DNA of 42,652 bases from Rikenella microfusus (GTDB taxonomy: Bacteria > Bacteroidota > Bacteroidia > Bacteroidales > VadinHA17), in contig DYKN01000015.1 of NCBI GenBank assembly GCA_020722575.1, positions 1 to 42,652 on the forward strand, written 5' to 3'. Below are positions 16,252 through 25,145 of this stretch, one piece after another. Positions within the stretch are counted from its first letter, which is position 1. Each line of letters starts with the position of its first letter. The notes below the pieces were generated by a model. It was not told where the DNA came from and did no database searches. It saw nothing but the letters and a program-made list of their open reading frames with translations. The translations under genes were made by a program, and so were the position numbers.

Positions 16252-17652
16252 ATGAACAGAACAAGGCTCGCGCTGATATATCTTTTCTTTGATCTGATTG
16301 GTTCAGCTGCGGCATGGATATTTTTCTGCCGGGCTGCCGGAATTTGTTCAACAATTGAATACCAATCAAACGAGCAGTTTAAGGATTTCTTCACAAAAAG
16401 CTCTGTAATTATATCCTTAGGCTGGGTGCTTATTTACTTTATTACCGGCTTTTACTCTGTTTCTTTAAAGAGGTCGCGCCTCCAGGAGTTTTTTTATTCT
16501 GTTACCGCAACAATTTTCGGAGTCGTGCTCATCTTTTTGATTCTGGTATCAAATAACTTTATCCCGGTTAATCAGAATGCCCTGAATCTGGTTTTTATTC
16601 TGGCTGGCTACCAGTTTCTTTTTACTTACCCTCCCCGTATTACAATAACTTCTTTTACTGCCCACAGAGTTCATAAAGGATTGATTGGTTACAGAACACT
16701 CATCATTGGTTCAAACAGCAAGGCCTACGACATTTATAGAAAAATAAAAGAAGAAAAGATACCCGGCGGTAATATTCTTACCGGTTATGTTAAGATTAAC
16801 GGTGGGCATGAACCAGAATGGAACCTTAAATGCCTTGGTCATGCCGACAGGATTATTGATGTAATAAATAAATACAAAATTGAGGAAGTGATAGTTGCAA
16901 CAGAAGATGATGAGTTTGAAAGTATGTTGAATATAATTGGTAATCTTCAGCTTACGGATGTTACTATCAAGGCTATACCATCTCTAAAAGACCTGTTGAC
17001 CGGTAAGATTGAGCATACTTCCATTTACGGAACCCCTCTGCTGGAGATTCCAAACCGCACAATTACTCCCACACAGGCAATAATAAAACAGTTATTTGAT
17101 TATTTGGGATCCATTATTTTAATTATTTTGCTTATTCCATTATCGGCAATACTTATAATTGCAATAAAACTTACCGATGGTGGTCCGGTTTTTTACAGAC
17201 AGGAAAGAATAGGACGTAACGGCAAGCCTTTTAAAATATTCAAGTTCCGCTCTATGTTCCTTGATGCTGAAAAAGAGGGGCCTAAACTGTCTGGCAGAAA
17301 TGACCCCAGAATTACACCCGTTGGCCGTTTTATGAGAAAACACCGACTCGATGAGATACCTAACCTTATTAATGTACTGAAAGGCGAAATGTCTTTCGTG
17401 GGTCCCAGACCTGAAAGAAAATACTATATAGACCAGATTGTCCAGAAAGCTCCTCACTTTCTAAGGCTTTTAAAAGTCAAACCCGGAATCACTTCATGGG
17501 GCCAGGTAAAATACGGCTACGCATCAACTGTTGACCAGATGATTGAAAGACTTGAATACGATCTGGTATATATTGACAACATGAACCTGCTTGTGGATTT
17601 CAAAATAATTATCTATACAATTATCATCATCATAGAAGGAAAAGGGATGTGA
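16252..17652 (+). CDS. Polyprenyl-phosphate sugar phosphotransferase (exopolysaccharide initiation)
   Basis: This 466-residue membrane protein belongs to the WbaP/EpsL-type initiating sugar transferases, which move a sugar-1-phosphate onto undecaprenyl phosphate at the inner membrane. The N-terminus has about four membrane helices (to residue about 130), followed by a nucleotide-binding-like middle domain (GYRTLIIGSNSKAYDIYRKI). A fifth helix near 288-308 leads into the catalytic domain: DGGPVFYRQERIGRNGKPF, KIFKFRSM and HRLDEIPNLINVLKGEMSFVGPRPE starting near residue 364. No other glycan assembly genes flank it, so it is an orphan copy here. A hexamer repeat array starts about 40 bp after its stop. 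Confidence 0.94.
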   Translation: MNRTRLALIYLFFDLIGSAAAWIFFCRAAGICSTIEYQSNEQFKDFFTKSSVIISLGWVLIYFITGFYSVSLKRSRLQEFFYSVTATIFGVVLIFLILVSNNFIPVNQNALNLVFILAGYQFLFTYPPRITITSFTAHRVHKGLIGYRTLIIGSNSKAYDIYRKIKEEKIPGGNILTGYVKINGGHEPEWNLKCLGHADRIIDVINKYKIEEVIVATEDDEFESMLNIIGNLQLTDVTIKAIPSLKDLLTGKIEHTSIYGTPLLEIPNRTITPTQAIIKQLFDYLGSIILIILLIPLSAILIIAIKLTDGGPVFYRQERIGRNGKPFKIFKFRSMFLDAEKEGPKLSGRNDPRITPVGRFMRKHRLDEIPNLINVLKGEMSFVGPRPERKYYIDQIVQKAPHFLRLLKVKPGITSWGQVKYGYASTVDQMIERLEYDLVYIDNMNLLVDFKIIIYTIIIIIEGKGM

Positions 17653-17694
17653 CAAGGCAGATGTCGAAGCAATAGCGGAGATACCGGGTGGTGA

Positions 17695-17910
17695 GAGTGG
17701 GAGTGGGAGTGAGAGTGGGAGTGGGAGTGAGAGTGAGAGTGAGAGTGAGAATGAGAGTGGGAGTGGGAGTGAGAGTGGGAGTGGGAGTGAGAGTGAGAGT
17801 GAGAGTGAGAATGAGAGTGAGAGTGGGAGTGAGAGTGAGAGTGGGAGTGAGAATGAGAGTGAGAGTGAGAGTGGGAGTGGGAGTGGGAGTGAGAGTGAGA
17901 ATGAGAGTGA
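17695..17910. repeat. GAGTGR hexamer tandem array with 60-bp higher-order period
   Basis: Thirty-six contiguous hexamers occupy 216 bp. Most are GAGTGA or GAGTGG, with GAATGA variants at 17749, 17809, 17851 and 17899. The blocks 17701-17760 and 17761-17820 are identical except for their final base, so a 10-hexamer (60-bp) unit was duplicated. The array lies in the 354-bp spacer between two genes that converge on it (sugar transferase and thpR). The plus strand is purine-rich throughout. A short frame across it (17688-17921) encodes only Val-Arg/Val-Gly dipeptides. Because the hexamer leaves several frames open, this is not evidence of a gene. Confidence 0.95.
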
Positions 17911-18006
17911 GTGTGGAATAAAAATAAAGAAGTTAAACGTTAGGATTAAAATCCAGGGATTTGTAGAGAGAATGCAGTGAAAAATTCAAGTATTGGAAAG
18001 AATGGT

Positions 18007-18561
18007 TTAAAGTAAAATTTTTAATATAGGCTTATAGATTGGGCCTGAGGGCTGAAGAATGCTTTCGAAATAAATAAGTTCGTTTATTTCAACCCTCTGA
18101 AATTCAACATTTTTATATTTATCCAGAATCTTTCCAAGATTATCCGTTCTGGTTAGAATTTTGACTCTTCCGAGTGTAAGATGCGGAATAAACGCCCTTT
18201 CTTCAAGATGTACATTAAGATTCTCGAGCATTGCCTTAATTTTAGATTGGAGAATTATAAGAGAGTCAGCATTTTTAATTCCAGCCCAGATAACCTTTGG
18301 CCGATGAAGAGACGGGAAAACCCCAAGTTCTGATACGTCAAATTCCACTTTCCCCGAGCCTGCACAGGTTAATTCAAGTTCATGTTCAGTATTTACGACA
18401 AGATCTTCATCAGTATCTCCAAGAAATGCCAGTGTGATATGCATTATATCAGGCTCAATCCATTTAACCGAACGGGGAGGCAAACCAGCCTTCAAATCAG
18501 AAACGGCCTCCAAAAGTTTTTTGCCAGGAATAAATTTTACCGCAATAAATGTCCTTTTCAT
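18007..18561 (-). CDS. thpR: RNA 2',3'-cyclic phosphodiesterase
   Basis: This 184-residue member of the 2H phosphoesterase family has both catalytic motifs: HITL at residues 41-44 (MHITLAFLG) and HLTL at 127-130 (PHLTLGRVK). The N-terminal RTFIAVKF strand is typical of LigT/ThpR. The family opens 2',3'-cyclic phosphates on RNA ends, and the E. coli member can also join tRNA halves in vitro. The protein is cytoplasmic. It is a single minus-strand gene between the hexamer array and the divergent 5-alpha-reductase-like gene, with its own -7 box 22 bp upstream. Confidence 0.93.
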   Translation of the reverse strand: MKRTFIAVKFIPGKKLLEAVSDLKAGLPPRSVKWIEPDIMHITLAFLGDTDEDLVVNTEHELELTCAGSGKVEFDVSELGVFPSLHRPKVIWAGIKNADSLIILQSKIKAMLENLNVHLEERAFIPHLTLGRVKILTRTDNLGKILDKYKNVEFQRVEINELIYFESILQPSGPIYKPILKILL

Positions 18562-18582
18562 CTATCTGCAGGATTATTAATC

Positions 18583-18590
18583 CAAATATA
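18583..18590 (-). promoter_or_regulatory. Candidate -7 promoter box for thpR
   Basis: On the minus strand this reads TATATTTG, a perfect TAnnTTTG match 22 bp upstream of the thpR start. No convincing -33 element accompanies it. Confidence 0.4.
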
Positions 18591-18690
18591 ATCCATAATC
18601 TCCGGAAATATTAAACATAATCAGTGAATAAAATCCTGATTAAAGAAAAATTTTCCAACATTTGCATTTTTACTGATCATTAAAAAAAAA

Positions 18691-19443
18691 ATGAACTTTA
18701 ATTTTTACAGTTTTTGCCTTATTCTGATATATTCATTTGCCGTTCTGGTTTTCGTAATTTTATTTTTTATACCGGCGCCATATGGTAAGTTCATGCGAAG
18801 CGGTTGGGGATCAACAATCAGGGCTTCAACAGCATGGATGATCATGGAGTTCCCATCACTTGCACTCATGATTTATTTCTTTCTTTCGGCTGAAAACAAA
18901 AATCCGGTACATTATATTTTTCTCCTGTCATGGCTTGCTCATTATTCATACCGAACATTTCTTTACCCTTTTATGCAGTCGGGGAAGAAAAAACCATATC
19001 CGGTTTCACTGGTAATTATGGCGTTCATCTTTAACTGCCTTAATAGTTTTTCAAATGGGTATGGTGTTTTCCATTTATATAATTATACATCTGACTGGCT
19101 ATTATCATGGCAGTTTTTAACCGGTTTGATAATTTTTATTTTAGGTTTTTTAATAAATAAAATTGCTGACAGGTACCTTATGAGGCTGAAGAATGGTAAT
19201 TCAGAAGGGTATGTTATTCCTTCAGGCTGGCTTTTCAATTATGTGTCATCACCTCATTACCTGGGAGAAATAATTGAATGGAGCGGATGGGCAATGATGA
19301 CATTCTCCCTTTCGGGATTGGCATTTGCTGTGTTTACATTCGCCAATCTTTTCCCAAGAGCAATTGCTTCTCACAAATGGTACAGGAAAAATTTCCCTGA
19401 TTATCCGGAAGAGAGAAAAGCAATCATACCTTTTATTATCTGA
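18691..19443 (+). CDS. Steroid 5-alpha-reductase-like membrane protein
   Basis: This 250-residue protein has about six membrane helices and the C-terminal signature of the 3-oxo-5-alpha-steroid 4-dehydrogenase family: IPSGWLFNYVSSPHYLGEIIEWSGWA (about residues 176-202) and a final NLFPRAIASHKWYRKNFPDYPEERKAIIPF. Eukaryotic members reduce the delta-4 bond of 3-oxo steroids or the polyprenol double bond using NADPH; relatives in gut Bacteroidota have been linked to steroid hormone reduction. The residues that bind NADPH are conserved, but the natural substrate here is unknown and could be a membrane lipid. The gene is followed after 63 bp by an acyltransferase, which fits a lipid role. Confidence 0.88.
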   Translation: MNFNFYSFCLILIYSFAVLVFVILFFIPAPYGKFMRSGWGSTIRASTAWMIMEFPSLALMIYFFLSAENKNPVHYIFLLSWLAHYSYRTFLYPFMQSGKKKPYPVSLVIMAFIFNCLNSFSNGYGVFHLYNYTSDWLLSWQFLTGLIIFILGFLINKIADRYLMRLKNGNSEGYVIPSGWLFNYVSSPHYLGEIIEWSGWAMMTFSLSGLAFAVFTFANLFPRAIASHKWYRKNFPDYPEERKAIIPFII

Positions 19444-19506
19444 TATTTATTCAATCGGTTTTTACGGAATATTTACATTGAATTGTGACAAACTGTAATT
19501 AAATTT

Positions 19507-20340
19507 ATGACTAAAAACGTGAAAATGTTAATTGAGGAACTGAAATATTCAGATACTTATAGTTCTCCACCTCAAAAACATGGTTTTTATAACTGGTTTC
19601 TGAGAGACAACTGGCTATATTTTATAGTAAGTTTTGCCCGCATTGTTCTCAGGACGCGACGAGAAGCCAGAGAGAAGAGATACGGTTATCCGGAATGGAT
19701 TTATTCCTCACAGGAAATATTAAGACTGCTTGAAAAAATCGGAGGTCATTTTGAAATTGAGGGAATACATAATATATATCGCACCGGCGACCCTGTTGTA
19801 TTTGTAAGCAATCATATGAGCACTCTCGAGACCATGATATTTCCAGGGCTTATTGCTCCGCACCGTAAAGTCACTTTTGTAGTGAAGGAAAGTCTTGTGA
19901 AGAACTATTTTTTTCGCGATGTGATGCGCTCAAGGGATCCGATTGTGGTGGGCAGAACAGATCCCCGGAAAGATTTCGAAACAGTGATGAGAGAAGGTCC
20001 ACTTCTTCTTGAAAAAGGCATTTCAATCATTATTTTCCCTCAGAGCACACGAAGCGAACATTTCATTCCTTCTGAATTCAATTCACTTGGAGTAAAACTT
20101 GCCCGAAAAGCTGGCGTAAATGTAGTCCCTGTAGCAATTAAGACCGATTTCTGGGGAAATGGAAAAATAATTAAGGAATTTGGCAAAATCGATCACAGAA
20201 AAATTATACATATGAAATTCGGGGAACCATTTTCCGTAAAAGGAAGCGGAAAAGAAGAAAACCAATCAATTATCAAATTTATACAGAATCATCTCCAGAA
20301 ATGGTCGGAAGAGACACTCAAATTGCATGAACACAATTGA
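19507..20340 (+). CDS. PlsC-type lysophospholipid acyltransferase-like protein
   Basis: This 277-residue protein aligns with the PlsC/1-acylglycerol-3-phosphate acyltransferase family. The usual NHxSxxD motif is NHMSTLE (102-108), so His103 is kept but the Asp is Glu. The usual FPEGTRS is FPQSTRS (177-183), losing the Glu and Gly. Between them is VVKESLVKNYFFRDVMRSRDPIVVGR. These changes could alter the acceptor or reduce activity; close homologues sharing them would argue for a distinct subfamily. There is one hydrophobic segment near 36-48. The gene lies 63 bp after the 5-alpha-reductase-like gene, so the pair may modify a membrane lipid. Confidence 0.85.
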   Translation: MTKNVKMLIEELKYSDTYSSPPQKHGFYNWFLRDNWLYFIVSFARIVLRTRREAREKRYGYPEWIYSSQEILRLLEKIGGHFEIEGIHNIYRTGDPVVFVSNHMSTLETMIFPGLIAPHRKVTFVVKESLVKNYFFRDVMRSRDPIVVGRTDPRKDFETVMREGPLLLEKGISIIIFPQSTRSEHFIPSEFNSLGVKLARKAGVNVVPVAIKTDFWGNGKIIKEFGKIDHRKIIHMKFGEPFSVKGSGKEENQSIIKFIQNHLQKWSEETLKLHEHN

Positions 20341-20372
20341 AAGATAAAAAATTTATTTTTTTAAGTGTAAAA

Positions 20373-20408
20373 TGAACAATTATATTATTTCTTTTTTAGA
20401 TTTGTTCA
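20373..20408. promoter_or_regulatory. Inverted repeat overlapping the putative promoter of the arabinose operon
   Basis: TGAACAA (20373-20379) and TTGTTCA (20402-20408) are a perfect 7-bp inverted repeat separated by 22 bp. The right arm overlaps a TAGATTTG -7 box at 20397-20404. The pair is about 80-110 bp upstream of the symporter start. A dimeric repressor bound here would block initiation, and the AraR-like Nudix protein encoded downstream is the obvious candidate. No second copy was seen before the GH51 gene or susC. Confidence 0.35.
20397..20404 (+). promoter_or_regulatory. Candidate -7 promoter box of the arabinose operon
   Basis: TAGATTTG matches TAnnTTTG exactly, 80 bp upstream of the symporter ATG. 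The -33 element is not evident, as often seen at regulated promoters. Confidence 0.4.
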
Positions 20409-20484
20409 AAAAATGATTAAGATGTAGTTTTAAATAAACCATAATAATTGAAATATATATTATTAATTCATTAAAGATTTAATT

Positions 20485-22137
20485 ATGGCAACATTAGACT
20501 GGATTGCTTTATTAATTTTCTGTTTAGGACTTATAGGAATCATTGTCTGGGTAATAAAACAGAAGGATGAGACCTCGACTGATTATTTTCTTGCCGGCCG
20601 TGATGCCACATGGATTGCAATAGGCGCATCCATCTTTGCCTCCAACATTGGTTCAGAACATCTTGTTGGTCTGGCAGGTGCTGGAGCCTCAAGCGGTATG
20701 GCAATGGCTCACTGGGAAATGCATGCATGGCTGATACTTATTCTGGGATGGGTGTTTGTACCATTTTACTCTCGCAGTAAAGTGTTTACTATCCCTGAGT
20801 TTCTTGAAAAACGCTACAACAGGGGAGCAAGATCCTTTCTTTCAATAATTTCGATGGTAAGCTATGTGCTCACCAAGGTGGCGGTTACAGTATATGCAGG
20901 AGGCATCGTATTCAAACAGGTATTCGGTATTGAAACAATGTTTGGTATTGATTTCTTCTGGATAAGTGCAGTAGGGCTCGTGGTTCTCACAGGAATTTAT
21001 ACTGTGCTGGGAGGCATGAAAGCTGTTCTTTACACTTCCTTACTTCAGACACCTGTTCTGCTCCTTGGCTCAATTGCTGTTCTGATAATCGGGCTAATAA
21101 AAGTTGGAGGCTGGTCAGAAGTAATGGAAATATGCCGCGCCGTACCTGTAAACGCCTATGGTGATACAATGGTTAATCTCATAAGGTCACACAACGATCC
21201 AGAATTTCCCTGGACAGGCGTTATTCTTGGTTCTGCAATAATTGGCTTCTGGTACTGGTGTACAGATCAGTATATTGTGCAGAGAGTTCTTTCAGCAAAG
21301 AACCAGAAAGAAGCAAGGCGTGGATCAATTTTTGCCGGATATTTGAAGCTAACCCCTGTTTTTATTTTTCTGATACCGGGTATGATTGCCTATGCAATGA
21401 ATCAGAAAGGATTAATCCATCTTCCAAGCTCCGATGCTGCATTTGCAGTTATGGTAAAAGAACTTCTGCCAATTGGATTTAAAGGCCTGGTCGTAGGTGG
21501 TCTTCTTGCGGCTTTAATGAGCTCACTGGCATCGTTGTTTAATTCCACAGCTACACTGTTCACTGTTGACTTCTACAAACACTTCCGACCCCAGGCAAGC
21601 GAACTGGAACTTGTCAGAGTCGGAAGGTTAGCTACAGTCACAATAGTAATTCTCGGTATCCTGTGGATTCCTGTTATGAGAGGGCTCGGCAAAGTCCTGT
21701 ATGCATACCTGCAGGATGTTCAGTCACTACTGGCACCAGGCATTGCCGCTGTCTTCCTCCTTGGAATTGCCTCAAAACGAACTACTTCAAAAGCTGGCTA
21801 CATCGGACTCGTTACCGGTTTTGTACTGGGAATGACACGTCTGGGTTTAAATATATTCAAAAGCCATCTCAATCCCGATACTCTTATCTATAAGATCTTT
21901 GTGGCACCCAACTGGCTGCATTATGAAGTAATACTATTCTTTGTCATTATTGCCCTGATGATTGTAGTAAGCATGGTAACTCCTAAACCTGATCCGGTTG
22001 CAATCAAAGGTCTCTACTTTGGATCGGCATCACCCGAAGAAAAGGCTGAAACACGTGCAAGCTGGAACAAATGGGATGTAATTAATACCATTGTAATAAT
22101 CGGCGTTATTGTTGCATTCTATATCTATTTCTGGTAA
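20485..22137 (+). CDS. Sodium:solute symporter (probable L-arabinose transporter)
   Basis: This 550-residue inner-membrane protein has about 14 membrane helices and clear SSS/SGLT-family segments: DYFLAGRDATWIAIGASIFASNIGSEHLVGLAGAGASSG (about 33-71), VFTIPEFLEKRYN, VLTGIYTVLGGMKAVLYTSLLQ and FWYWCTDQYIVQRVLSAKNQKEARRG. GGLLAALMSSLASLFNSTATLFTVDFYK carries the conserved Ser-rich sodium-site helix. It is first in the operon and only 24 bp ahead of araA. Together with the downstream ara genes this points to Na+-driven L-arabinose uptake. Substrate is inferred from context; the family also moves galactose, glucose and inositol. Confidence 0.92.
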   Translation: MATLDWIALLIFCLGLIGIIVWVIKQKDETSTDYFLAGRDATWIAIGASIFASNIGSEHLVGLAGAGASSGMAMAHWEMHAWLILILGWVFVPFYSRSKVFTIPEFLEKRYNRGARSFLSIISMVSYVLTKVAVTVYAGGIVFKQVFGIETMFGIDFFWISAVGLVVLTGIYTVLGGMKAVLYTSLLQTPVLLLGSIAVLIIGLIKVGGWSEVMEICRAVPVNAYGDTMVNLIRSHNDPEFPWTGVILGSAIIGFWYWCTDQYIVQRVLSAKNQKEARRGSIFAGYLKLTPVFIFLIPGMIAYAMNQKGLIHLPSSDAAFAVMVKELLPIGFKGLVVGGLLAALMSSLASLFNSTATLFTVDFYKHFRPQASELELVRVGRLATVTIVILGILWIPVMRGLGKVLYAYLQDVQSLLAPGIAAVFLLGIASKRTTSKAGYIGLVTGFVLGMTRLGLNIFKSHLNPDTLIYKIFVAPNWLHYEVILFFVIIALMIVVSMVTPKPDPVAIKGLYFGSASPEEKAETRASWNKWDVINTIVIIGVIVAFYIYFW

Positions 22138-22161
22138 ATTAAAACTTCATTTTAGCCCACT

Positions 22162-23655
22162 ATGGAAGACCTTAAAAGATTTGAAGCATGGTTTGTAACA
22201 GGTAGTCAGCATCTGTACGGACCTGAAACACTTAAACAGGTTGAACAGGATTCAAAGCAGATAGCCTCAGAGCTTGATCATTCATCCGAAATACCAGTCA
22301 GGATTGTTTTTAAGCCTGTTCTCACAACCCCCGACTCAATTTTTGAGATTTGTTCAGAAGCCAATAACACAAAAGAATGCATCGGCCTTATTACCTGGAT
22401 GCATACCTTTTCTCCTGCCAAAATGTGGATAAAAGGACTTTCCGCCCTCAATAAGCCTTTCCTTCACCTTCACACCCAGCTCAACAGGGATATTCCATGG
22501 AAGACTATTGATATGGATTTTATGAATCTGAATCAATCGGCACATGGCGACAGGGAATTTGGCTTCATTGCAACCAGGATGAGACTTGAGAGAAAAGTAG
22601 TTGTCGGACATTACCGCGATCCAGAAGTTATTCATAAAATTGCGGTGTGGCTTAGAGCTGCACTGGCATATGCCGATGCCAGAAACATGAAAGTTGCACG
22701 TTTTGGTGATAACATGCGTGATGTAGCAGTTACCGAAGGAAATAAGGTGAGCGCACAGATAAAACTGGGTTACTCAGTTTACGGCTACGGCGTTGGCGAC
22801 CTTGTTAAATACGTCAATGCAGCAACAGAAAATGAAATAAAGCAAAAAATTACCGAATACGGTGAAGAATATAAACTCACAAAGGATATCTTATCTTCTG
22901 AAACACTTTTTGAAGCAGCAAGAATAGAAGTCGGACTTGAGAATTTTCTGATCAATGGTAATTTTAAGGCTTTCACAACTACCTTTGAGGATCTGCATGG
23001 TTTAAAACAGCTTCCGGGCCTGGCGGTTCAGAGACTGATGTCAAAAGGTTACGGCTTCGGTGCGGAGGGTGACTGGAAAACTGCCGCCCTTGTACGTTCA
23101 ATGAAAGTTATGTCGTCAGGACTTAAAGGCGGTACATCATTCATGGAAGATTATACATACCACTTTCACCCCGATGGAATGAAAGTACTGGGTGCACACA
23201 TGCTCGAGATATGCCCGTCGATTGCAAATGAAAAACCGGCAATTGAGATTCATCCACTCTCAATTGGAGGTAAAGCCGACCCCGCCAGACTGGTATTCAG
23301 CGCCAAAACAGGGAAAGCTATAAATGTATCATTAATCGATCTTGGCAATCGGTTCAGGATGATTGTGAATGAGGTTGAATCGGTTGAATGTCCTGATATG
23401 CCACATCTGCCCGTTGCAAGAGTCCTCTGGAAACCATTGCCTGACCTAAAAACGGCAGCAGCCGCATGGATATATGCCGGAGGAGCCCACCACACAGGAT
23501 TCAGCCTTGATCTCACCCCGGAATATATGCAGGATTTCGCCTCAATGTGCGGCATAGAGTTTCTGCACATTGGAAAAGACCTCTGCCTCGAAGAATTCAA
23601 AAGAATCCTTCAATGGAACGAAGCTTATTATCACCTTAAAGAAGGATTTGATTAA
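22162..23655 (+). CDS. araA: L-arabinose isomerase
   Basis: This 497-residue protein matches AraA over its whole normal length (about 500). It converts L-arabinose to L-ribulose in the cytoplasm with a divalent metal, usually Mn2+. It begins [21 protein letters not shown] and has [32 protein letters not shown], and the active-site region [16 protein letters not shown] through [13 protein letters not shown] (about 307-335). LEICPSI and a C-terminal [13 protein letters not shown] with the catalytic His follow. It is second in the operon between the symporter (24 bp) and the Nudix regulator (48 bp). Confidence 0.97.
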   Translation: MEDLKRFEAWFVTGSQHLYGPETLKQVEQDSKQIASELDHSSEIPVRIVFKPVLTTPDSIFEICSEANNTKECIGLITWMHTFSPAKMWIKGLSALNKPFLHLHTQLNRDIPWKTIDMDFMNLNQSAHGDREFGFIATRMRLERKVVVGHYRDPEVIHKIAVWLRAALAYADARNMKVARFGDNMRDVAVTEGNKVSAQIKLGYSVYGYGVGDLVKYVNAATENEIKQKITEYGEEYKLTKDILSSETLFEAARIEVGLENFLINGNFKAFTTTFEDLHGLKQLPGLAVQRLMSKGYGFGAEGDWKTAALVRSMKVMSSGLKGGTSFMEDYTYHFHPDGMKVLGAHMLEICPSIANEKPAIEIHPLSIGGKADPARLVFSAKTGKAINVSLIDLGNRFRMIVNEVESVECPDMPHLPVARVLWKPLPDLKTAAAAWIYAGGAHHTGFSLDLTPEYMQDFASMCGIEFLHIGKDLCLEEFKRILQWNEAYYHLKEGFD

Positions 23656-23703
23656 TATTGCTTCATTCATAACAAAAACCTGATTATCACTATCGAATCT
23701 GCA

Positions 23704-24402
23704 ATGAAAATTTACGCAAATGCACCGAAACATCTTGTTGCAGTTGATTGCATCATTTTCGGATACGACATTCATGATAAAGAACTGAAACTTTTACTAA
23801 TAAAAAGAGGTTTTGAACCGGCAAAAGGTAAATGGTCACTTGCTGGAGGCTTTGTAAGAGAGAACGAAAGCCTCGACCAGGCGGCAAGCAGAATACTTTT
23901 AAATCTTACCGGTCTGAAAAATGTCTATATGAAACAGAATTATACTTACGGGGATGTCGACCGGGATCCAGGTGCAAGAGTTATCTCAACTTCCTATTAT
24001 GCCCTGATCAAAATTCAAAATATTGATCAGCATCTTGCCGAAATAAACGGAGCCCATTGGAGACCGATTTCCAGACTTCCCGAACTTATCTTCGATCACT
24101 CTCAAATGGTTGAACGCGCATTGGCAGAACTTAAAAATCAAATAAAAATTAAACCCGTAGGCTTCGAACTACTGCCAGAAAACTTTACCCTTGTACAGCT
24201 TCAGGAGCTCTACGAAGCCATCTGCCAGAGAAAAATTGACAAAAGAAACTTCAGAAGGAAAATTCTTTCAATGAACCTTCTCGAAAAACTTAATGAAAAA
24301 GAAAAGCTAACATCCCGTAAGGGTGCGTGGTATTACAAGTTCAATCTGGAAAAGTATCAGTCTTTTACCAGAAACGGATTTTATTTTAATCTGAATGTTT
24401 GA
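23704..24402 (+). CDS. araR: AraR-like transcriptional regulator of the Nudix (NrtR) family
   Basis: This 232-residue protein has an N-terminal Nudix-fold domain (about 10-145) and a C-terminal winged-helix domain (about 155-230, with the KRNFRRKILSMNLLEKLNEKE helix-turn-helix region). In the Nudix box (49-71) G49, E55 and R63 are kept, but the catalytic REUxEE is R-I-L-L-N-L, so it should bind a ligand without hydrolysing it. This architecture is that of NrtR and of the AraR repressor described in gut Bacteroides, which responds to L-arabinose. Its place between araA and araD supports autoregulation of this operon. An operator candidate lies ahead of the symporter. The symbol rests on family and context. 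Confidence 0.88.
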   Translation: MKIYANAPKHLVAVDCIIFGYDIHDKELKLLLIKRGFEPAKGKWSLAGGFVRENESLDQAASRILLNLTGLKNVYMKQNYTYGDVDRDPGARVISTSYYALIKIQNIDQHLAEINGAHWRPISRLPELIFDHSQMVERALAELKNQIKIKPVGFELLPENFTLVQLQELYEAICQRKIDKRNFRRKILSMNLLEKLNEKEKLTSRKGAWYYKFNLEKYQSFTRNGFYFNLNV

Positions 24403-24445
24403 TTTATTTAATAGACTGTTTTAGTAAAATTTAAATTTTAACGAC

Positions 24446-25138
24446 ATGCTTGATGAAATAAGGGAATCGGTTTTCAGAGCAAATCTTGATCTTGTCAAAC
24501 ACGGACTGGTTGTCCACAGCTGGGGTAATGTAAGTGGTCGCGATCCGGAAACCGGCTATATTGTTATCAAACCATCAGGTATCAGTTATGAAAAACTGAG
24601 AGCTGATGATATGGTGGTTGTGGATCTTTCAGGCAAGATAATCGAGGGAAAGCTGAATCCGTCAACCGATACTCCTACCCACCTCCTTCTTTACCGCACA
24701 TGGCCAGGGATTGGTGGAATTGTTCATACTCATTCAACCTGTGCAACTGCATGGGCACAGGCTGGTAGAAATATCCCGGCACTGGGGACCACACATGCCG
24801 ATACATTTTACGGAGAAATTCCCTGCACCCGTAAACTTAAAGCCGCTGAAGTAAAATCCGATTATGAAGTAAACACCGGCAGAGTTATTATTGAACGTCT
24901 AAGCAATATGGATCCCCTTCATATGCCATCTGTTCTCGTTTATGGACATGGACCCTTTAGCTGGGGAACAACTCCTGAGCAAGCGGTCTACAATGCGGTA
25001 ACTCTTGAAGAGGTAGCCAGAATGGCACTTTATACAATTCTCCTTGGAAAAGACAAACCGGTTGAAAAGTATCTACTCGATAAACATTTTCAAAGAAAAC
25101 ACGGCAAAAAAGCCTACTACGGACAGAGCAAAAATTAA
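24446..25138 (+). CDS. araD: L-ribulose-5-phosphate 4-epimerase
   Basis: This 230-residue class II aldolase-fold enzyme is normal in length for AraD. It interconverts L-ribulose 5-phosphate and D-xylulose 5-phosphate in the cytoplasm using a divalent cation. Visible motifs are VVHSWGNVSGRDPETGYIVIKPSG (21-44), the metal-ligand HTHSTCATAWAQAG, LGTTHADTFYGEIPCTR, and the third His in VLVYGHGPFSWG near 168. A Tyr and Arg-rich tail follows. It lies 43 bp after the Nudix regulator and 7 bp before araB. Confidence 0.96.
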   Translation: MLDEIRESVFRANLDLVKHGLVVHSWGNVSGRDPETGYIVIKPSGISYEKLRADDMVVVDLSGKIIEGKLNPSTDTPTHLLLYRTWPGIGGIVHTHSTCATAWAQAGRNIPALGTTHADTFYGEIPCTRKLKAAEVKSDYEVNTGRVIIERLSNMDPLHMPSVLVYGHGPFSWGTTPEQAVYNAVTLEEVARMALYTILLGKDKPVEKYLLDKHFQRKHGKKAYYGQSKN

Positions 25139-25145
25139 GATTAAT

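Noticed and set aside
17688..17921. 77-residue Val-Arg/Val-Gly open frame across the hexamer array
   Set aside because: GAGTGR repeats leave several frames open by composition; there is no start context, no homology and it lies out of frame with the preceding gene.
25044..25145. Longer N-terminus for ribulokinase
   Set aside because: The extra 34 residues overlap araD and do not resemble the kinase; the family starts at MADKYVIGLDYGTDS.
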